Assembly (NCBI RefSeq): GCF_003634315.1
Contig: NZ_RBXL01000001.1
Location: forward strand, 310,001-374,000
Source of the DNA: Thiocapsa rosea
Lineage (GTDB): Bacteria > Pseudomonadota > Gammaproteobacteria > Chromatiales > Chromatiaceae
Length of the DNA: 64,000 nucleotides
Direction: 5' to 3'
Positions 8,181-16,248 of the stretch are shown here, piece after piece. The number at the start of each line of letters is the position of its first letter. Position 1 is the stretch's first letter. A program made the position numbers and the translations under genes. Under the pieces are notes generated by a model that was not told the origin of the DNA, ran no database searches, and was given only the letters and a program-made list of their open reading frames with translations.

Positions 8181-9705
8181 GTAACTGTTCAGGTTGGCTT
8201 GCCAAACAACACCCTGGGGCGGTAAGTTTGCGACATGCCTAAGCCGCCACCGACAACCGACCGCCCCGACAGCAAAGATGCCGAGCTGACGCGGTTGCGG
8301 GCGCAGAACGCCGAGCAGGCGAAACAGATCGCCGAACTGCTCCAGCGCATTCGCGATTTGGAAGCGCGCTTGGGCAAGGATAGCCACAACTCCAGCAAGC
8401 CCCCGTCCTCGGACCCGCCGTTCAAGAAACCGCCGCCGCGCTCGCGCCGCGTGCGCAGCGGCATGAAGCCCGGTGGTCAGAAGGATCATCCCGGCGCCAC
8501 CCGAGCACTGGTCGAGGATCCCGAGCACCGCATCGTTGTGCCCCTGGAGGGGCTTTGCGGCTGCGGGCGCGACTGCGCCGAGCTGGCTGTCGAGGTCTTG
8601 CCCGAGCGCCGTCAGGTCATCGATTTGGTCGTGCGCCGCGAGGTCACCGAGTATCGGACCGTGACCGGCGTGTGTAGCTGCGGCCAAGTGCATTGCAGCG
8701 CCTTCCCGGACGCGCTCGGTGCGCCGGTGCAGTATGGCCCCGGGTTGTCGGCCTTGGCGGTGTATTTGACGCATTATCAGCTCTTACCCTATCGGCGCAG
8801 CGCCGAGCTGCTCGGTGTCTTGGCGGGCATCACGCTCTCCCCGGCCACCCTCGTCGGGATGGGTCGCGAGGCGGCGGCGCGCTTGGCGGCACCCGTGGCG
8901 GCGATCGGTCAATCCATCGTGCGCAGCGTCGTGGCCCATGCCGATGAAACGGGGATGCGCGTCGCCGGCGCCCTGCAGTGGCTGCATGTGCTGTGCACCT
9001 CGGTCCTGACGTTCTATGCCGTGCACGCCAAGCGCGGCGCCGAGGCGTTGACCGGCATCGGTCTGCTCGACGGCTTTCGCGGCATCCTGGTCCACGACCA
9101 CTGGCGGGCGTACTTGAGCACCCCGGCACAGCATGCCTTCTGCAATGCCCATCACCTGCGCGAGCTTATCGCGCTGGCCGAAGCCGACCCCGTGCTGTCC
9201 TGGCCCAAGCAGCTGATCGCCTTGCTGTGCGAGGCCAACGACGCCACGGTCGCCGCCCGCGCGGCCGGCCTCGAAACCCTCCCCGGCCCGGTGGTGGAGG
9301 GCTTCTTCACCCGTTACGACACCATCCTCGCCGAGGGGGCCTTCTTTCATCCCCAGCGCCTGCCGCCACCGGGCAGTCGACGACGGGTCAAACAGACGCC
9401 GGCCTACAACCTGGTCGCACGCCTGCGCACCCACCGCGACGAGGTCATGCGGTTTGTCACGGACCTGCGTGTCCCCTTCGACAATAACCTCGCCGAGCGC
9501 GACCTGCGCATGCCCAAGCTCAAGCAAAAGGTCTCGGGCTGCTTCCGCTCGCCCGAAGGTGCCGCGGCCTTCGCCACGGTACGCTCCTATCTGTCCACCC
9601 TGCGCAAGCAGTCGATCGATCTCTATCCCGCCCTGGTGATGACCTTCCGGGGTCAGCCTCCGATGCCGCACTTGCCGTAAGGCAGTTGGCTACCTGAACA
9701 GTTAC
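8181..9705 (+). mobile_element. IS66-family insertion sequence, single-gene type
   Basis: The left end GTAACTGTTCAGGT and the right end ACCTGAACAGTTAC are perfect 14-bp inverted repeats bounding 1525 bp, with the transposase inside. The genes at the two sides are unrelated (a minus-strand Usp C-terminus on the left, a plus-strand C-terminal fragment on the right), and the 8 bases outside each end (TTCGGTTT and CAGATTTG) do not form a target duplication. This points to a deletion or recombination after insertion. Confidence 0.88.
8235..9680 (+). CDS. IS66 family transposase
   Basis: 481 residues, one ORF as in the ISBst12-like subgroup, without the accessory tnpA/tnpB genes. An N-terminal leucine-rich coiled coil (about 15-50) precedes HNSSKPPSSDPP and a zinc-ribbon segment (CGCGRDC, CSCGQVHC). 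DDE residues are visible in HADETGMR, LVHDHWRAY and FDNNLAERDLRM. The frame is complete and ends 25 bases before the right inverted repeat, so the element may still be active. Confidence 0.93.
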   Translation: MPKPPPTTDRPDSKDAELTRLRAQNAEQAKQIAELLQRIRDLEARLGKDSHNSSKPPSSDPPFKKPPPRSRRVRSGMKPGGQKDHPGATRALVEDPEHRIVVPLEGLCGCGRDCAELAVEVLPERRQVIDLVVRREVTEYRTVTGVCSCGQVHCSAFPDALGAPVQYGPGLSALAVYLTHYQLLPYRRSAELLGVLAGITLSPATLVGMGREAAARLAAPVAAIGQSIVRSVVAHADETGMRVAGALQWLHVLCTSVLTFYAVHAKRGAEALTGIGLLDGFRGILVHDHWRAYLSTPAQHAFCNAHHLRELIALAEADPVLSWPKQLIALLCEANDATVAARAAGLETLPGPVVEGFFTRYDTILAEGAFFHPQRLPPPGSRRRVKQTPAYNLVARLRTHRDEVMRFVTDLRVPFDNNLAERDLRMPKLKQKVSGCFRSPEGAAAFATVRSYLSTLRKQSIDLYPALVMTFRGQPPMPHLP

Positions 9706-9706
9706 C

Positions 9707-9814
9707 AGATTTGCCGTGATCAAGACCCCGAGCGGGCTTGACAGCGAGGAGATCCGCAAGGAGGCCGAGTCCGAGGTGTGGCGCGAGACGCTTCCGGCTC
9801 TGCCTGCGGAATAG
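9707..9814 (+). pseudogene. C-terminal fragment of an unidentified gene cut by IS66
   Basis: Directly outside the right inverted repeat an open frame reads FAVIKTPSGLDSEEIRKEAE and continues to a TAG at 9812, about 35 codons of protein-like composition with no start codon. I do not recognise the family. It looks like the last part of a plus-strand gene whose front was lost at the IS border. Confidence 0.4.
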
Positions 9815-10140
9815 GTCCTGGTCGGGAAGTTCCAAAGGACGCCGGATCCATCGCTTCGCGACCGCGAAAATCCCGAGCAGTGTCATCTTCAGCGACGACC
9901 GCGGCACCCATCTTCTCCGGCGTGGCCGGTTCCACGATCATTCCCGTGGAAGACAAACGCCCGGTACAGGCTACAGTGAGTACGATGGTTTCCCCTTCAT
10001 GAGCCGACCCCTGGAAGCTCTCTCGAAGGGCGAAATCGGTTGGGCAGGTCTCCCGCCCACGACGTCGACTGGTCTGAAAGACAAGGGTATCGTCGAACCC
10101 GCGTATGGCCTGTCTGTAAACGGCCCTTCGCCAAAAGAGC

Positions 10141-10370
10141 TGCGACAACCTGCCGGGGATCGTGGATGGTCTCATCGCGCAAGCACGGGCAGCTGACGCG
10201 ACCGCGGCCAAGCTCCTCATGGATCCTGCCCTGCCGGCCCTGAAGCCGCGGGATCGCGCCGCCGCGCTTCCCCTCGCCGGCGGCCTGTCCGAAGTCGGTC
10301 GTTCCGTCCTCGCCGCCCTCGGAGAAGGCAAACCGACGCCCGAGCAAGGCGCCCGCATGATGGAGGATAG
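10141..10370 (+). pseudogene. Possible fragment of a phage/transposon-type small protein
   Basis: The frame reads CDNLPGIVDGLIAQARAADA, then TAAKLLMDPALPALKPRDRA and GKPTPEQGARMM. The arrangement (small-residue helix, then LxMDxxLPxxKPRDR, then a xGxxTPEQ segment) resembles the C-terminal half of DUF5681-type proteins. No start codon with a ribosome site and no N-terminal half are seen. The rest of 9815-10381 holds nothing I recognise. Confidence 0.25.
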
Positions 10371-10381
10371 GCAGTCACTGT

Positions 10382-10810
10382 CTATCGAGAGGTGCCGCCG
10401 GAGTCCGTGCGCGGTGGCGGCTGAGCCTCGATTCTGACCTGCGAAGTTCCGTCGTCTACCATGTCCAGCCGACTGGCCGCTGCGCGCGAAAGATCGATGA
10501 CCCGATCCCCCTCGTAAGGCCCACGATCATTGATCCTGACCTCGACCTTCTTGTCGTTCTCGAGGTTGGTCACTTTGGCCGTGGTCCCCATCGGCAACGT
10601 TGGATGGGCAGCCGTCATCTTGTTCTGATCGAAGGTCTCGCCGCTCGCGGTTTCGTTGCCTTGAAATCCGGGGCCGTACCAGGATGCTTCGCCGACCTCC
10701 GCACTCCCTTTGCCGTGCTCGACCGACTCTTCCGAGTGACATCCGGTTAGCGCAAAGGCGGCAATCAGAACAAGTCGCGAGAATTGGGCAAGAGGGTCGC
10801 GTTGGGACAT
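10382..10810 (-). CDS. RlpA-like double-psi beta-barrel lipoprotein
   Basis: 142 residues from MSQRDPLAQFSRLVL. The lipobox FALTGC predicts a lipid-anchored protein. The barrel follows: GEASWYGPGFQGNETASGE, TAAHPTLPMGTTAKVTNLE and RINDRGPYEGDRVIDLSRAA, all conserved in septal-ring RlpA proteins, some of which cleave naked glycan strands of peptidoglycan. No SPOR domain follows, so this is the short form. The start was placed at the Met directly before the signal peptide; the frame extends 36 codons upstream without protein-like features. It stands alone. Confidence 0.85.
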   Translation of the reverse strand: MSQRDPLAQFSRLVLIAAFALTGCHSEESVEHGKGSAEVGEASWYGPGFQGNETASGETFDQNKMTAAHPTLPMGTTAKVTNLENDKKVEVRINDRGPYEGDRVIDLSRAAASRLDMVDDGTSQVRIEAQPPPRTDSGGTSR

Positions 10811-11307
10811 TGAAGTTCCCGTTCTCGGTGATGAGGGTCTCACCCCTCGTTTGGCGGGGTACCAGACATGACAGCAATTATCCCCTTGCGGTTTCACAAG
10901 CTCTGTGCGGCGGCGCACCTATCCGCTGTTGATTCTTAGGGGAATTTATTCTGGAAGAACAAGCAGCGGATCGTCCGGGGTGGGATCAACGGCGACATCC
11001 GACGGATCGCGAGTATCCGTCCCTTGGTTGGCCAGTTCATCGTCGGTCTCGACGTTCGCTTCGTCGCTACGAAACCATTGAGCCTTAGGGCCACACCACA
11101 ACCGGCGGCACACGGCCGTGATCTTCAGCAAGCGCGGCGTCTCGTGGAAAAATGCGGGGTCGGAGCGACGATCGGATCCGGAACTGCGGGGCGCCGGGAC
11201 TCGGCCGGAAGGCGCCGCCAACCGAGCCGCTCCGGCGGTAGGTCGACGCGCGTTGCTGTCAGTCGAGTCGCCTCTCCTGGTGACGGTTCCGCCCCATGAC
11301 CGGTCGG
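10811..11307. other. Stretch without a confident gene
   Basis: A minus-strand frame ending at 10946 has a protein-like acidic end (EANVETDDELANQGTDTRDP, then a tail ending DDPLLVLPE) that could be the C-terminus of a lost gene. Its upstream part has the Arg/Ser/Pro bias of noncoding GC-rich DNA. Nothing else is seen. Confidence 0.3.
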
Positions 11308-11636
11308 TCAGGGAGCTCGCGTCAGCGTCTCTTGAACGCCCACTGCGGTCACCGGGATTGCATGCTCGATCTCCTCCGCGAAGGCCAATGCGATTGCGGC
11401 ATTCGCCTCCAGCCAAGCCTCCAGGCCGACCGCGTCATAGGCGCGAACGTCGTTCCACCGTCTTTGCTCAGGATCAGGCCATCCAGGCCCGATCGACCCA
11501 CGGACTTCCCTGCGGGAACGGCAATTTCTGTGACGGTGCCCGCCTGCACGGCCCACCGCCGAATCAATCGAGGCAGCTCGCCTTGGGCCTCGCGGGTCTC
11601 CGCCCAGCGCTCAATGTCCTTGGCGGAGATCTTCAA
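11308..11636 (-). pseudogene. Relic of a large defence-type ATPase (N-terminal pieces)
   Basis: One frame begins at a TTG that overlaps the toxin stop codon by 4 bases and reads KISAKDIERWAETREAQGEL, PRLIRRW, then VPAGKSVGRSGLDGLI. A second frame nearby reads WNDVRAYDAVGLEAWLEANA and AFAEEIEHAIP. In large STAND-like NTPases of defence islands both pieces belong to one N-terminal region, with about 100 residues between them. Here the middle and everything after are missing and the pieces are out of frame. This is a decayed gene; the family assignment is from memory of these motifs. Confidence 0.5.
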
Positions 11637-11911
11637 CGATAAACCTCGTCGTGGGTGCCAATGTCGAGCAGGACAACCTCCTGCTCGGTCACTCTTAGCA
11701 GCAAGGTCAGTCGGTACGAATAGGTCAGGCTGACAGCCTGCACTCCGGCCAGATTCCCGGAGAGTGGATGCAGCTTGAGCTTGGATTGGAAGGGATCTCG
11801 GCTGAGATTGTCCAGGGTCTCCCGCAAAGCTGGGCGCAGATCGGGATGCTTGCGAAGAAACTTGCGTGCGCGACGTTCGAATTGCCGGGTTGTGACCAGA
11901 ACGAAGCTCAC
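11633..11911 (-). CDS. RelE/ParE-superfamily toxin
   Basis: 92 residues: TTRQFERRARKFLRKHPDLR, a LSRDPFQSKLKLHPLSGNLAG core, a SYRLTLLL strand and the EVVLLDIGTHDEVYR end, typical of type II toxins of the RelE/ParE/YafQ fold. These act as ribosome-dependent mRNA nucleases or as gyrase poisons; which one applies cannot be decided here. It overlaps the upstream antitoxin gene by 4 bases, the standard arrangement, and its stop overlaps the TTG start of the ATPase relic. Confidence 0.85.
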   Translation of the reverse strand: MSFVLVTTRQFERRARKFLRKHPDLRPALRETLDNLSRDPFQSKLKLHPLSGNLAGVQAVSLTYSYRLTLLLRVTEQEVVLLDIGTHDEVYR

Positions 11912-12177
11912 GACACGTCGCCGTCGAGAGCCTGCATCAACGCATCGGCGTCCCCGTAGCGGTTTGTTCGGCCGGCTTCCAGATCTGCCAAAGACTCACG
12001 TAGGCGTTCTCTCGCTGCGTCACTGTAGGACTCCAACAGCTCGGCATAGGCCGCTTCACTGAGCACGACATAGCTCGGGCGGTTGTTCTTGATGATATGG
12101 ACCGGGCCCTCGCGGAGCGCCTCGTCAACGGCGGAGATCCCACGGCGCTTGATGTCTTGAGCTGGAATGCTGTTCAC
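11908..12177 (-). CDS. Type II antitoxin, Phd/YefM-like
   Basis: 89 residues from a GTG start (NSIPAQDIKRRGISAVDEAL, GPVHIIKNNRPSYVVLSEAAY). The N-terminal half looks like the Phd/YefM DNA-binding fold, and the acidic, Ala/Leu-rich C-terminus is the toxin-neutralising part. GGAG lies 6 bases before the GTG; the frame upstream of it is not protein-like. It forms one operon with the toxin and probably represses its own promoter (family knowledge). Confidence 0.82.
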   Translation of the reverse strand: MNSIPAQDIKRRGISAVDEALREGPVHIIKNNRPSYVVLSEAAYAELLESYSDAARERLRESLADLEAGRTNRYGDADALMQALDGDVS

Positions 12178-12824
12178 GTTTGGCTCCGTACTGATATTGG
12201 CACTTAGTCGAGCACAGGATAAGGTGCCAGTCAACCTTGCTCCTCAGACTCGGGGTTCGAAACTGCTGCCCGGTCAGCATCCGCTTCTTTTCCGCTTCTG
12301 CCGTATCGAATCGGAAAATGCTCAAACCGCGACTCATTGCACTGCAGAAGTCGCGGTGGACCGGTGGCTGGATTAGGGGCACCGCGCACGCTCTTCGGCA
12401 GGGTTCCGAGCGGCGGCTATGCGACAAGTCCGATCACTTCGCTTCCGGACTGCACTGACAGCAAACAGGATCTGAGAGTCACTCGCTTCCGGTCGACGGG
12501 AGACGGCTCCTCCCCTCGACCAATCGCTCCCGCGACCAGCTCAGCCGTTCCGGCCCCGATCGACGTTGCCGCAATGGCGAGTGCCGGCGGCCGGGCGGTC
12601 CGCGCCCCGGCAATCTCCAGAATCACGGTGGTGCAGACGAGCATGAGCCGCAGAGGATGTTATCCCGAATCGACAACCCAAAACCGTGACCGGATACTGC
12701 AAGACTTAGGCATTCCACCCGCCGAGCACGTCCACCAAAGCGACGCCACCGAACGCGTAAGCCAGATCGCGGGCGCTGGCGTAGGACGAAGTCCGGTGGT
12801 TTCCGAGCGGCGGAGAACGCGATC
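12178..12824. other. Stretch without a recognisable gene
   Basis: Several overlapping open frames of low complexity occur on both strands, but none has a ribosome site plus recognisable domain. The end next to 12177 should contain the antitoxin promoter and operator; no obvious palindrome could be assigned. Confidence 0.4.
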
Positions 12825-13361
12825 ATGACGTCGGACATCGAGATCAGGAACGAGACAAGCGACGATATCGCCGCGATCGCCGAGGTGACGATCGCGGCGT
12901 TTCGCGACCTGGATATCAGCAACCAGACCGAACACTTCATCATCGACGCGCTCCGTGCCGCCGAGGCCCTCGCCCTCTCGCTCGTCGCGGTGCTCGATGG
13001 CCGTGTCGTCGGCCACATCGCGTTCTCGCCCGTGACCTTGTCGGACGGTACGGGGGATTGGTACGGACTCGGCCCGGTGTCGGTCTTGCCGCAGGTTCAG
13101 CGCCGAGGGATCGGCCAAGCCTTGGTGCGTGAAGGCTTGTCGCGGCTCGAGCGCATGCATGCGCGCGGCTGCTGCCTGGTGGGGCATCCGGAGTACTACC
13201 GAAGGTTCGGGTTCGAGAACTGCCCGCAGCTCGTTCTCGAGGGCGTCCCTCCGGAGGTCTTCTTCGCAGTGTCCTTCGACGGGACGCTGCCGCGGGGAAC
13301 TGTCGCGTTCCACGAAGGATTCGGCGCGGTCGGTCCGGCGCCATGTGCGAACGAGATGTGA
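12825..13361 (+). CDS. GNAT family N-acetyltransferase (YhbS-like)
   Basis: 178 residues. The acetyl-CoA site is visible as GPVSVLPQVQRRGIGQALVREGL, with the preceding strand LVAVLDGRVVGHIAFSPV and the later segment GHPEYYRRFGFENC typical of the YhbS type. It transfers an acetyl group to an unknown amine in the cytoplasm. GGAG lies 9 bases before the ATG. The 89-base gap to the convergent O-methyltransferase gene holds no further gene. Confidence 0.88.
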   Translation: MTSDIEIRNETSDDIAAIAEVTIAAFRDLDISNQTEHFIIDALRAAEALALSLVAVLDGRVVGHIAFSPVTLSDGTGDWYGLGPVSVLPQVQRRGIGQALVREGLSRLERMHARGCCLVGHPEYYRRFGFENCPQLVLEGVPPEVFFAVSFDGTLPRGTVAFHEGFGAVGPAPCANEM

Positions 13362-13450
13362 CGGCGGGGCGAGACGCGCATGGCGCGGATCGAAGGGGAC
13401 CCGTCCTGCCGTGACCGCATCGGGCCGTCGGGTTGGACCGCGCGCGCAGA

Positions 13451-14113
13451 TCATCGCTTGCGCGCCAGCGTCAGCCCGTCGCCGATCGGCACTAGACTCA
13501 GGGTCACGCGCTGATCTCCCAGCAGTCGATCGTTGAGCGCGCGGATCGCCCGGGTGTCCTCGTCCCGGTCATCGGGATCGGCCACGCGGCCGTCCCAGAG
13601 CGTGTTGTCGAACAGGAGGAGGCCACCGGGCCGCACCAGCGTCAGACACCGCTCGAAGTACCGGCTGTAGTTGCCCTTGTCGGCATCGACGAAGGCCATG
13701 TCGAACTGCCCTTCCTGTCCCTGCGCCAGCAAGGCATCGAGGGTCTCCAGTGCCGGTGCCAGCCGCAGGTCGATGCGCTCGGCGACCCCGGCCTCGCGCC
13801 AGAAGCTGCGGGCGATGTCGGTCCACTCCGGGCTGAGGTCGCAGCAGATCAGCGTCCCGTCGGCCGGCATGGCCTCGGCCATGCACAGCGCGCTGTAGCC
13901 GGTGAAGGTGCCGATCTCGAGGATGCGCCGAGCACCGATCAGCTCCACCAGCAGGGCCATGAACTGACCCTGCTCAGGGGCGATCTGCATCCCGCTCTGC
14001 TCCAACGCGGCCGTGACCTCGCGCAGGCGCCGCTTGATCGCGCTCTCGCGCAGGGAGTGTTCAAGCAGGTAGCCGTGAAGCCGCGCGTCGAGGGGAATCG
14101 TTCGATTGCTCAT
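13451..14113 (-). CDS. O-methyltransferase, caffeoyl-CoA (family 3) type
   Basis: 220 residues. SAM-binding motif I is ILEIGTFTGYSAL, followed by CCDLSPEW, then the metal-binding DMAFVDADKGNYSRYFE and LLLFDNTLWDGRVADP, the latter diagnostic of the cation-dependent family 3. The substrate is a catechol-type or similar compound, unknown here. AGAGG lies 9 bases before the ATG. It stands alone; the 252 bases upstream hold no gene. Confidence 0.9.
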   Translation of the reverse strand: MSNRTIPLDARLHGYLLEHSLRESAIKRRLREVTAALEQSGMQIAPEQGQFMALLVELIGARRILEIGTFTGYSALCMAEAMPADGTLICCDLSPEWTDIARSFWREAGVAERIDLRLAPALETLDALLAQGQEGQFDMAFVDADKGNYSRYFERCLTLVRPGGLLLFDNTLWDGRVADPDDRDEDTRAIRALNDRLLGDQRVTLSLVPIGDGLTLARKR

Positions 14114-14365
14114 GCGTGTGTACCTCTTGGCGCCGGAGTGTCTTCCGGCCGGTGAAGCGTCCGACCCCGAACCTGCCGGTCGAGGGCAAGGAGCCCATGG
14201 GCGTGTGGATCCGCGAAGGGCTCAAGGCCGTCCACGCCTCTGCCGTGGAGGAACACGAGGGCGGATAGCGACCGAGCCGTCGGCGGGGAGAGCGTCCGGG
14301 GATCGGTTTCGTAGGTGGTCTCATCCGGTCACGGCAAGGGTAAGGACCGATACGAGCCTTGAGCC

Positions 14366-15232
14366 TCAGCGCCCGCAGCACTTCTTGAATTTCTGTCCGC
14401 TGCCGCAGGGGCAGGGTTCGTTGCGCCCGACCTTGGCCGCCTTGACCCCGGCTCCGTGCGCGATCGTCGGGGCCTGATGCGCTGCCTTTCGGTCGTCTTC
14501 CCTGAAGCAGGCCCACCAGCGCATCTCGGACACGGTATCCTCGAGCGGACCTTTTCTGTCGGCGGATCGCAGCGCCTGCTCTTTGCCTTCGGACATGGCC
14601 CGCTCGACACTGTCCCTCCCGATGAACAGCGTATCCACCAAGTTCTCCTCGAAGGCGCGCTCGATGTCCGGCAGCAGCTCCTCGGGATACAGATCGCAGC
14701 AGGCGACGACGAGCGACCCCCAAAGGAAGCCCCCTTCGCGCTCCAGCTTGCCATTGAACAAGCTGCGAAAATAGGCAACGACAGACGCGCGTTCCAGTTC
14801 CCCGCGGGCGACGAGCAGGACCAACGCGCGCAGACAGGTGCTGCGCACATATTCGTTCACCTCGCGGTTCTCGATCATGCCTTTGATCGGATCCACATCC
14901 CCACCGCACACCGCAGCCAGGATGCGATCCAGATCCTCCGTCACCAGATCACCGGCCACGTCGAAACACACCTCGCCCGGCGTGGAGAACAGCTTCACCA
15001 GCATCGGGTAGGCGGCACGCTCGCGAAACTGCGCCAGCAGGTACATCGCGTACAGGTGCAGCATGGCGCCCTCGGTCTGCGCCACCCTGTGCGGATCATC
15101 GGCGGTCGCCTGCAGGCACTCCAGGAGAAGCGGCGTCATCGCCTCGCGTTGCGCCATGGCAGCCCGAACGGCAGCCTCGGGGAAGGTGCGCTCGTAGGTT
15201 TCGAGTTGTGTCTTGATGTCCTGGATCTTCAC
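14366..15232 (-). CDS. DUF1186 and SEC-C domain protein
   Basis: 288 residues. Residues 1-240 form an alpha-helical repeat region of the DUF1186 type (EYVRSTCLRALVLLVARGEL, FLWGSLVVACCDLYPEELLP). The last 22 residues are a SEC-C zinc motif: VGRNEPCPCGSGQKFKKCCG, as at the C-terminus of SecA. The role is unknown; SEC-C often contacts ribosomes or partner proteins. The start is a GTG (VKIQDIKTQLETYE) with GGAG 10 bases upstream. The frame continues upstream but there it overlaps a broken methyltransferase gene. Confidence 0.8.
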   Translation of the reverse strand: MKIQDIKTQLETYERTFPEAAVRAAMAQREAMTPLLLECLQATADDPHRVAQTEGAMLHLYAMYLLAQFRERAAYPMLVKLFSTPGEVCFDVAGDLVTEDLDRILAAVCGGDVDPIKGMIENREVNEYVRSTCLRALVLLVARGELERASVVAYFRSLFNGKLEREGGFLWGSLVVACCDLYPEELLPDIERAFEENLVDTLFIGRDSVERAMSEGKEQALRSADRKGPLEDTVSEMRWWACFREDDRKAAHQAPTIAHGAGVKAAKVGRNEPCPCGSGQKFKKCCGR

Positions 15233-15432
15233 GTTGGGGTTGCTCCAGTGCAGTAATACGACGGCGTGTGGGCTCCGAGGCGGCCGCCTCGCGCCGTCGC
15301 GTCGCAAACCGCTCCGGCAGCACGCACGGACTGCGATGCGCTGCAGCCGCCGGGCGGTGTTCCGAGGTGCCGGCAAGGTGATCGGTAAGGGTGGTCGGAG
15401 CGGCGTCACGGCCGGGCGCCCCGCCACTGCGA

Positions 15433-15877
15433 TCAGTCCTCCGCCGGCTTGCGCCCGAGGATCTGAACGACATGACCGCGTCCGTGATGGTAGCGCCCTT
15501 CGGACACCTCGCGCTCCCGTTCGCGCGCAACCTCGAACACCAACCCGGCGAGTTCGTTTTCCGGGGTGGCGAGGTCCATGGTCAGCTCGGCGACTGGAGG
15601 GCCGCCGGTGCCGAGGTGTGCGAGATCGCTGCAGCGCGTCTCGATCCGCACCCCGCGCTCGGCGGCCAGGCGGCGGGCCTTCTCCAAGCCGACGGCGGAG
15701 GCGTCCATCGCGGTCACCGCATGGCCGCGCGCGGCCAACCAGACCGCGGTTGCGTCCCTCGCCCTCGGCCAAGCACAGCACCGGCCCTTCCGGCAGCCGA
15801 TCCGCCTGCTCGATCAGGAAGTCGTTCGGTGCGGTGCCGTAGGCATCGTTGTCCTCGGCGTAGCGTTCATTCCACAT
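15433..15877 (-). pseudogene. SAM-dependent methyltransferase, frameshifted and internally deleted
   Basis: The gene starts MWNERYAEDNDAYGTAPNDF with GGAG 10 bases upstream and reads to VLCLAEGEGRN. One extra C near 15748 then shifts the frame; after it, the correct continuation is WLAARGHAVTAMDASAVGL. Further on, DLAH is joined directly to LGTGGPPVAELTMDLA, which skips the usual 40-50 residues containing the post-motif strands. It ends with HHGRGHVVQILGRKPAED. Two lesions make a sequencing artefact an unlikely full explanation. Confidence 0.7.
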
Positions 15878-16248
15878 GTGCCCGCTGCTCCTCGTATGGT
15901 GTCGTCGCGGACACGGCGCCAGCCGGTGCAGCATCACCGATCCTCGATCGAGAACGCAAGGCGACCGGCACCGGTATCGGGCACGCCTTTCCGGCAGTCC
16001 GTGCGGAGCGCTCGGCTGGCTTGAGAGACGCGACCCGCGCGCCGGCCGCGCCAGGGCGCAGCGATGCGCTCGTCGCGCGGTTGCAGTCCCGTGGAGCCCT
16101 GGTTCTCCGGATCCTTCACGCGACACGCCACCACCACACTTAGAGCATCGTTGATGCGTCGGATCGAAAAGATAGATTTTTACAGGCATGCGGTCGCCCT
16201 CAAGGTCCCGTTGAACTCAATCACGGGGCGCAAGCCCGGGAGGCATCG
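15878..16248. other. Gap upstream of dabB
   Basis: 371 bases with no recognisable gene. It must hold the dab promoter; the part near 16140-16200 is AT-richer than its surroundings. No regulator gene of the LysR type stands here. Confidence 0.4.

Noticed and set aside
12417-12644. Minus-strand frame with an Ala-rich hydrophobic stretch
   Set aside because: Low-complexity GC-driven composition and no ribosome site.
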